Shown here: one piece after another, positions 57,523 through 64,000 of the stretch
How positions within the stretch are numbered: position 1 is the stretch's first letter
Layout: every line of letters begins with the position of its first letter
Assembly (NCBI GenBank): GCA_037074615.1
Contig: CM073550.1
Span: 11,116,001-11,180,000 of the forward strand
Reading direction: 5' to 3'
Source of the DNA: Leucaena leucocephala
Lineage: Eukaryota > Streptophyta > Magnoliopsida > Fabales > Fabaceae
Length of the DNA stretch: 64,000 bases
Made by a program: the position numbers and the translations under genes
The notes under the pieces: model-generated
Seen by the model: only the letters and a program-made list of their open reading frames with translations
What the model was told of the DNA's origin: nothing
Databases searched by the model: none

Positions 57523-58630
57523 TCAACCAACAACTATAGCTTCAGAGTGACCCATTGAATTAACTTGCTTGGCATTCACATTATTCTCCAAAATACTGAG
57601 TCTTTTCTCCATTCGGTTCCCCAAAGCAGCAATTTCAGCAAGAATATCTTGGGAAGAAACTGAAAAGGTACTATACACTTTTCTTGTGTCTCCAGATTGA
57701 GTGTCATTGGTAGCCATCTTTTGAAATTGGTCCCATGCAACATTGAGACTCAATTCTCTAAGGGAACCATTTGCAGCGGCATGAATTGAGGGCTTATGAT
57801 GTGGAAGTAGCCCTTTATAGAAAAAATTAACCAGATCATTTTTTAAAATATTATGGTGTGGACACTGAGCTAGAAGTGTGATAAATTTGGTCTAATACTC
57901 ATGCATAGATTTATTATCTCATTGTACCACACTAGTTATCTCCTTTTTTAGCCTTGAAGTTTTAGAAGCAGGGAAATATTCATCCAAGAATGCTCATTTC
58001 AACTGATCCCAAGTCAATTTAGTAAAATGTTAGGGTAGCGTGTAAAGCCACTCCTTAGCCTTTGCCTTCTAAAGTAAAATAAAATACTCTCCTCAATACA
58101 TCTTGAAGATTAGATGTGGGTGGTTTCATAGAAGAGCACACCATATGCATAGTCTTTAAATGCCTGTGTGGATCATCACCTGCAAAGCCATAAAATTTAG
58201 GTAAGGAAGAAATTAATGCTCCTTTAATTTCAAAATTCATATTATCAATATAAAAGCCATAAGGATCATAATCAACATTATAATTATTAATCTCCCTCAC
58301 GCTTCTATCATCCTCACCATTATTTCCTAAGTTGTTCTCACCATATCCGTTATTCCCATTAAGCCCATTATAACCATTATTACCGTTAGCACCATTCATG
58401 GTTTCTTGTTCTAATTCAAAATTACTAACAGACACGTTTTCACTAGAGGTAGCTATCTCACTATACTCTTGTTCACTATATGGCAAACTTGACTCTTTTG
58501 AAATATGCCCCTCCTCGACAATAATTTGATTTGTACCCTCTAATCTCATCTTTCTTCTAATCTTTTTCACAGACCTTTCAATTTCAAGATTTAAGAGAAT
58601 CAAAGGTAAAGCCCTATCACTTCTAGGCAT
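57523..58630 (-). pseudogene. Athila-like gag
   Basis: 58,055-58,630 opens MPRSDRALPLILLNLEIE and has an Asn/Gly repeat (MNGANGNNGYNGLNGNNGYG) followed by LPKFYGFAGDDPHRHLKTMH and MVCSSMKPP, the gag capsid start. After a frameshift near 58,055, stop-interrupted sequence continues (AKEWLYTLP, LTWDQLK, LDEYFPASKTSRLKKEI). 57,523-57,753 holds the end. Confidence 0.82.
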
Positions 58631-58832
58631 AAATAGTAGCAGTCAGCTAAAAAAATCTAAAACAAAAGAAAAACCAAATAAAAGAATAAACAAACCAAAG
58701 AAATTGAACCTTTTTGCTTTTTTAAATAGATAATGCAAATGCAAATGTTATGCAAAATAACTAAGACTGGCTCAGCAATTGAATTAATCCCAAAAAATGT
58801 TACTTGACACTTAGTTACTAGGGAGCTAATAA

Positions 58833-58844
58833 GCAATGGCGCCA
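58833..58844 (-). other. Primer-binding site of the Athila-like element
   Basis: Element strand TGGCGCCATTGC, two bases inside the 5' LTR. It differs at one position from the TGGCGCCGTTGC start of the tRNA-Asp-type site described for Athila elements. Confidence 0.75.
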
Positions 58845-58846
58845 CT

Positions 58847-60319
58847 TGAAATAACTTTAATCCGATGTTGCCTTGGGGTTACTTCAAAAATTAAACTAAG
58901 GATTGCATATAGTGTAACCTCGGGTCATTCTCTTTGAGGAGCCAAAAATAAAATTTAATTTCTAAGTAACTAAATGTAATGCAACCTAAATTAGAAAATG
59001 GGATTTGGATTTGTTGACTAACAACTAAATGCAATAAATTAAAAATAGATTTAAATAAAATATTTTTGATATTTTTAATAGGAAGGGATAATGAATGATA
59101 ATAAATTAAAAGAATAAATTTAAAGGTGATTAATAATAAAAGCAATCCTCCAATTCAATAACGCAGGCAATCATAGCTTCAACAAATATAGGAGTTATGA
59201 AAAATGAATTAAGAATTATAATCAAGCTTTTAATCCAACAACCGAGCCACCTCGAATTGTCACAAAATATTTTCTAAGTCTTAGTTTATTAATTGCCACC
59301 AGAATAATAAAATAGGACTAAAGATATTAAAAATTAATACTCAATTATAACTCAGTAATTCATAAGAATATAATTTAAGCCAGCAAGAGACACAACGATC
59401 CAATAATTCAAGCTACCTTGAAAAATCAATAAATATTCACAATAATCTCGATACAATGTCTGACTCAGATCAAAGTAAATGAAATTAAAGTTAATTAAAG
59501 AACAATGTCAAATGCTAAGCAAAAATTCAGTCATAATAATCTTCAATAAATATAAATAAATCATTCTAAACATTTCCAATAATTATAAAATTAATCGTAA
59601 GACCTAGGAGTCATAATATAATTATTGGGTAGAGAATTAGAGTAACTTATACTCCCCTTTGAGATCCCAAGCTTATACCTTTGCTATTGAATTAGAAGAT
59701 TAGGAGGCTCTAGCCACGCATAGTTGTCGCATACACTGCTACGCTAAGCATCAAAACTTCAGCTATGGATTTAGACATGGATGATTATGAATGAAAGACT
59801 TCAAGATGCGGCGTGCACAGGAGACAAAAGGTGCCATGAGATGAAGTTAGAGTAGATGTAAATGGAGGTGAATGGTGGGTTTTGGTCACTACACAGTTGT
59901 GGTGTTGATGAGTGTTGATAAGTGGCGTGAGTTCTCTACTCCATCGCTAGCTATTTACGTCTATCGCCGCGTGAAAGGTCTATGGTATGAATGAATTTTT
60001 TGGGCTCCTGTGCGTGTTCTCTTTCTTGCGGCAGCCACTTGTGTGTGTAAGTGCTTTTTCTCTTTTCCAATTCCGCCTCTCCGTGTTGCTTCTCCTAAAT
60101 TCCTAAAATATAAAATCATAATAATGTAATACTTTTTGTTCTAAAAATAATTGTTTAGGAGAAATTCTAAAGATATGACAATTGTGTCAATATTAGGCAC
60201 TAATTTAATATAAGGTATATTAAATCAAATAGTGCATAAATAATATAATTAATGATCAAAATAATGACAAAAGCCTACCAAAATGATATGAATAAATATA
60301 TAAAAATATGGATTTGTCA
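58847..60319 (-). repeat. 5' LTR of the Athila-like element
   Basis: 1473 bp, TGAAATAACT...ATTTGTCA on the plus strand. See the left LTR for indel differences. Confidence 0.9.
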
Positions 60320-60321
60320 AA

Positions 60322-60399
60322 ACTGTTTGATAGGATTCGAGGCATCCAATTGGGTGACGTGGACGACAAAAATGGCTGGACACTTCAAATTGATTGAGT
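60322..60399 (+). pseudogene. BCAT copy 2, 3' half of last exon H
   Basis: Directly right of the LTR: LFDRIRGIQLGDVDDKNG then WTLQID and TGA (60,397-60,399). It aligns codon for codon with copy 1 35,689-35,760. Confidence 0.85.
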
Positions 60400-60701
60400 T
60401 CCTCTTTTATTATATTTAATATTTTAATATGGTTTGGGAAAATAACAAAACATTGTGCAATATTATATGAAGATACTAAGCGGTTGTGGGGGGAAAAATA
60501 AAGAAAGAAAGAAAGAAAAAGATTATATATTTATGATTAATATATCATATCAATATGTATCAAAACTCACAATATGTGTGGGTGTATATATGTGTATGGA
60601 AAAACTCTGAGAAGTTGTAATATACCTCCGTTGTTAATATTGTAATACTTTTTTTGTTAAAATCAATAGCAAATATTATATATAATACAATCATTTGGTC
60701 A
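60400..60701. other. 3' flank of BCAT copy 2
   Basis: No gene. A short AAAG repeat lies at about 60,500-60,522. Confidence 0.4.
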
Positions 60702-61027
60702 ATTTGGTCACTATAATTTTAACTCATTTATAACTCAGTCTTTAAATTTTAAATTAGTGCAAATCAATTTCTATAATTTTGATTGAATTGATATTCAATT
60801 TTTAAATTTTGATTCAGTACAACTTTGACTTGATATAACTAAATTATGTAGTTTTAATCATTTAAACAGTAATCCATAAGTTTAAAAAAATAATCTTAGC
60901 CCATATAATTTTATTTTCTATAATATAGGGACTAACATTTTAAATTGTTAAATTTATAGTAACTAGTTTCATTTAGTTAAAGCTTAGATATCGAGTTTTA
61001 ACTGAGCCAAAATTATAAGATCTAAAT
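60702..61027. repeat. Palindromic MITE-like element
   Basis: 326 bp. The left end ATTTGGTCACTATAATTTTA pairs with the right end reverse-complemented ATTTAGATCTTATAATTTTG. The interior contains repeated TTTAAATTTTGATT- and CTATAATTTT-type strings. Confidence 0.6.
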
Positions 61028-61917
61028 GATTAATTTTTCTCACACACACACAACCATATATGCCTTTGGTGGAAGTGATTGAATGGTTTTTAAATATTAA
61101 TTATTCTGGAAATGGCTATAAGGTTTTAAGTAAGAGAATTAATCGCCCTAAAGTCTAAAAATAATTGAGGAGTATATAATAATAAGTTTTAATATTGGAA
61201 AAGACAACAAGTTTATAGGGCTCACTTGTCATTGAGATTTTTTACTGATTAAATCATTTTATTATATTTTTGTTATATTCCCCCTAATTATTTTTGTTTG
61301 ATGTTGTAGAGGGTATTGGTATTTAGTTGAAGAGGCCCTAATACGAGTTGAAATTATGATCAATAATGATAAATTAATTAGCATAATTTGAGTTCAAGTA
61401 TATACATATTTCTCAACTTAAACAGTGAAGAGAAATAATTAACACTTTGTTAATCAAATCATCCCGTACATAGGAAAGTCGCATTGAACTGCATTTAATC
61501 AGAGTTGAGTGAAAAATGGATCCAAAACAATAGCAAATCTCTCCTAACAACTAACAGCTAAATACCTTCTTCATAAAATTTAATTTCATACAAAAGCAAA
61601 AGAGCAGTGGAAACAATAATACCAAGGTATGAGTAATGTAAGCAGACTTCATGCGAGAAAAACTCCATGAATCATAGAAAAGCAAAATTCTTATTTGGAT
61701 TACCTTATTTTTGACCTATTCTAAATACTTTTACATTGTACGAGATACATATGTAAGAGGAATTCTGTCTCAAATTATGCAAAATAAGTACTTTCAGAGC
61801 GTAGAATAATGATCCCAAACAAAAACAGAGAAGTTGAATAGATCACAAGAATGTTGTGTATTGTGTCTACTATATGTCAATAACTCAATATGAATTTCAT
61901 ATATGTAAAATCTATTA
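61028..61917. other. Intergenic DNA
   Basis: No gene or repeat boundary recognised. Confidence 0.4.
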
Positions 61918-62172
61918 CTCTTCTTGTACTTAATATAAGAACTTAATTAAAAAGTTAATTTTAGTCATAAATATAAAATATATTTCATATGTTTATTAAC
62001 ATTTTTTTTCTGAATTACCTATATTAATATTCTCTCGACAATAATAAAGTAAAAGAATGAGTAAGAGAGTTAATAAAAATGATTAGGGTGTTTTAGAAAA
62101 AATGACATGTTGGCTAACTTATTTAACCTAATTAAATTAGTTAAATGTGTCATATATTAAAGATCGAATGAG
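61918..62172. repeat. Stowaway-like MITE
   Basis: 255 bp between TA dinucleotides (61,916-61,917 and 62,173-62,174). The left end CTCTTCTTGTACTTAATATA pairs with the right end reverse-complemented CTCATTCGATCTTTAATATA. Confidence 0.65.
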
Positions 62173-62472
62173 TATTATATTACTAGATCTTGTAGACACA
62201 ATTTCAATATTGGAGTTAAATGGAAACATTTGATTGTCAGCCATTGCTTCAATGACAATGTTCATTGAGGTTTCAATTAAGACGGATTCCTTATACAATT
62301 TATTCTTAAAAACATCAAGGCATTAATTATGGTTATTACAATATATAACCTATTCACATAATGATAATTGATTGTTTTTACTTGGGGTTAGTGGGAGTTT
62401 GCATCCAACGGTTTACACCTTCCACATCCCTTCATAAGTGTTGTCGTTTTGAGAACTTAGTAACCCTTAATT

Positions 62473-62729
62473 AATAATCCTTTAGTCTTTAATATAATAT
62501 ATATATTTAATTAATTTAAAAAAATTAAAAAAAATAATTAATGACATTTTTTTAAAAATACCCTAATTATATTCATTAACTCTAACTCTCTTTTTTTATT
62601 TAATTATTATTAAATGAGTGTCAATAAACATAATTTAAAAAAAATTAATAAATATAGAAAATAAATTTTATTTAAAATTAAGATAATTTTTTTAATTAAA
62701 TATTATATTAAAGATACGAGGAATGATTA
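62473..62729. repeat. Stowaway-like MITE
   Basis: Left end AATAATCCTTTAGTCTTTAA, right end reverse-complemented TAATCATTCCTCGTATCTTT. Internal AAATATAGAAAATAAATTTT shared with the copy at 46,898-47,151. Confidence 0.6.
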
Positions 62730-62961
62730 ATGCATTTGTGGGAAGCAATCTACTTATCAATAGCATGGCGAGATTTGTTTGTGTTCAAATACAAGCAATC
62801 GTTTCTACAGGGCTCCCAAAAGATATTGCAATATAACAAATGCCCCCCCCCCCCTCCAAAAATGACCTTTTCAGCAATATCCGTTACTGGAAGGACATCT
62901 GGGTCATTATTGGACGTGTTTTGAAGAAGTGTTTTTCCACTACATATGTAGAGAGTAAAAC
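62730..62961. other. Intergenic DNA with a (C)n run
   Basis: A run of about 13 C with one T near 62,844-62,858. No gene seen. Overlapping short frames on both strands lack domains. Confidence 0.4.
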
Positions 62962-63086
62962 TAGGGGTGAGCAAAGTGCCCATAACCTGATACCTCCGCC
63001 CGTAACCCGGTACAATTTTACCCGTCTGAGCCCGCCCAAATTAGGCCCGTAACGGGCAGGCTTAAATGGGTTCAAAGAATAAATTA

Positions 63087-63135
63087 TACGGGCGGGCTAC
63101 GGGCTGACCATCGGGCAGCTCGTAGCCCGCCCGTA
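63087..63135. repeat. Perfect 14-bp inverted repeat, GC-rich
   Basis: TACGGGCGGGCTAC (63,087-63,100) and GTAGCCCGCCCGTA (63,122-63,135) with a 21-bp loop. It is subterminal in the hAT-like element, where transposase-binding repeats are usual. Confidence 0.75.
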
Positions 63136-63501
63136 TGTATATTTTTTTAATTAAATATAATATCATATTAAATTATTAATGATAAATTTAATTAATAATG
63201 TCTGAACTCTGAAATCTGAATGTCATTGTTTGATGTTTGGGGCTCTGGGCATTGCGACTTGCGACTGTGAACTGTCTGCGTCTGCTTCTGCGTCTGCGAG
63301 TATTCATCATTCATCTCAAGCTAGGGCAAGGTCTGAGTCTGCGAGTGGGAGTGAACTGCGGTATGCGAGTCGGCGTCTTCAGTCTTCACTTTCATCTTTC
63401 ACTCACAGCTGCGCGTCTTCACTCACAATGGCGCGGCGGCAGTCGGCAGAGAGCAACGGTCACTTTGCGGTAGCAGAGAGCAACGATTTCAGAGAGTAAC
63501 G

Positions 63502-63720
63502 ATCACTTTCAGCTTTCACTTTGCGATTTGGGTTTCAGTGCGAAATCTGTAAGTTTGCGATTTGGGTTTCAGGTTTCACTTTGCGATTTAGGTTTCAAGT
63601 TTCACTTTCAGCTTTCACTTTGCGATTTGGGTTTTAGTGCGAAATCTATGACTTCGCGATTTGTGATTGTGAATCTGTGACTTAGCTTTCACTTTCAGGT
63701 TTTGCACTCTCTCACAGGCT
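63502..63720. repeat. Degenerate short tandem repeats
   Basis: Several copies of CTTTCACTTTGCGATTTGGG or GGTTTCAGTGCGAAATCT variants at irregular 30-50-bp intervals, absent elsewhere in the window. Confidence 0.65.
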
Positions 63721-64000
63721 CACAGGCACAGCAGCGCGGCGGCAGAGAGTAACGGTGAATCTCAGTCTTCACGTTCTATCTTCACTTTCAGGTTTTCTCC
63801 TTCTCAATCTTTGGTTTGCTTCAATCGCCATGTATTTGAATTGCTGCCATGAATTTCAGTCTTCATGTGCCATGTATTTGAATTCCAAACAAACCAGTGG
63901 AAACATTATGTATTGCAAGAACTATTGCAAGAACATTATGTATTTGAATTGCTACCATGAGTTTTAGTCTTCACGTGCCATATATTTCAGTCTTCACGTT

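Larger units (their letters stand above)
49405..60319 (-). mobile_element. Ty3/gypsy LTR retrotransposon, Athila-like, inserted in BCAT copy 2
   Basis: 10.9 kb between two LTRs (left 49,405-50,856, right 58,847-60,319) that match along their length apart from two large indels. Minus-strand order: LTR, primer site (TGGCGCCATTGC), gag, protease, RT, RNase H, integrase, long non-coding 3' region, polypurine tract, LTR. RT before integrase defines Ty3/gypsy (Metaviridae). The tRNA-Asp-type primer site, the gag PKFYG...DDPHRHLK motif and the 1.6-kb tail with repeated GTGTGGGGGA point to the Athila lineage. All genes carry stops and frameshifts, so it is dead. No clean 5-bp target duplication is visible (GAGGT against AACTG). 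It splits the last BCAT exon. Confidence 0.92.
43481..60402 (+). pseudogene. BCAT: Branched-chain amino-acid aminotransferase pseudogene, copy 2
   Basis: Paralogue of copy 1 with alignable introns. Relics: A 43,481-43,622, B 43,904-44,080, C 45,131-45,234, D 45,732-45,830, E 47,215-47,331, F 47,474-47,569, G 47,974-48,083, H in two halves (about 49,365-49,404 and 60,322-60,399). A keeps YIMKSSSDGTSTEGTLIPFG and GPIEINP after a frameshift. D keeps the PLP lysine. Lesions include TAA in B (43,928), acceptor AG to GG and a net 28-bp loss in C, two TAA in E (47,233 and 47,281), lost acceptor at F, TGA in G (48,034), lost donor after G, and a 10.9-kb gypsy element inside H. It is more decayed than copy 1. 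Intron D-E also gained two insertions. Whether the exon-like start at 36,138 belongs to it is uncertain. Confidence 0.88.
62962..64000. mobile_element. Left end of a hAT-like element running off the window
   Basis: The TAGGGGTGAGCAAAGTGCCC start resembles plant hAT ends and the TAGGGGTG end of the element at 40,472. A GC-rich subterminal region with many CCCG/CGGG strings follows, including a perfect 14-bp inverted repeat. From 63,230 a region of short repeats (CTTTCACTTTGCGATTT) runs on. No transposase is recognised before the window ends. The other end and target duplication are not visible, so class and completeness are inferred from one end only. Confidence 0.5.

Noticed and set aside
63230..63499. 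Ser/Ala-rich plus-strand frames near the right edge
   Set aside because: Frame depends on short repeats in the hAT-like subterminal region; two overlapping frames are equally open and neither has a domain.
1..64000. tRNA, rRNA, CRISPR arrays, bacterial operons or prophage
   Set aside because: No cloverleaf, rRNA core or regular spacer array was recognised by eye; the features are those of plant nuclear DNA. A covariance-model scan would be needed to exclude small RNA genes.

Overview
The window looks like repeat-rich intergenic DNA of a flowering plant, most likely a eudicot. The evidence is very AT-rich spacers, plant-type Ty1/copia and Ty3/gypsy LTR retrotransposons, many small inverted-repeat (MITE-like) elements, two intronless PR-1 genes and interrupted genes with plant-style introns. 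The species cannot be told from the sequence. I recognise only two intact protein-coding genes.

Layout. 1-1.4 kb: possible end of a copia-type LTR plus unclassified DNA. 1.4-5.77 kb: complete but dead minus-strand Ty1/copia element with 344-bp LTRs and a 5-bp CTTTT target duplication, lacking gag. 5.8-14.3 kb: gene-poor AT-rich DNA with fold-back elements. 14.3-24.3 kb: two tandem PR-1 (CAP family, secreted defence protein) genes on the minus strand, about 86% identical by my hand count, with shared upstream blocks. 24.3-27.5 kb: spacer with a microsatellite and a MITE.

27.5-60.4 kb is dominated by two degenerate copies of one branched-chain amino-acid aminotransferase (BCAT) gene on the plus strand. 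Copy 1 (27.5-35.76 kb) keeps eight recognisable exons. Its last intron is swollen to 4.6 kb by a truncated gypsy LTR and a second possible LTR. Copy 2 (about 43.5-60.4 kb, perhaps with a first exon at 36.14 kb) has more stops and deletions, and its final exon is cut in two by a 10.9-kb Athila-like Ty3/gypsy element (49,405-60,319, minus strand). Between the copies lies a nested stack: a dead LINE (38.1-43.1 kb) containing a chromovirus-like solo LTR (TSD ATAGA) and a hAT-type non-autonomous element (TSD ATGTTAAG).

60.4-64 kb: spacer with Stowaway-like and other MITEs, then the left end of a hAT-like element that runs out of the window, with a perfect GC-rich palindrome and repeated short motifs.

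Functionally, PR-1a and PR-1b look expressible and make near-identical secreted proteins ending in a CAPE-like peptide. Everything else recognisable is a retroelement relic, a pseudogene or a non-autonomous repeat. I found no novel multi-gene system. The most interesting material is the parallel decay of the paired BCAT copies, the datable nested insertions, and conserved non-coding blocks upstream of the PR-1 genes.
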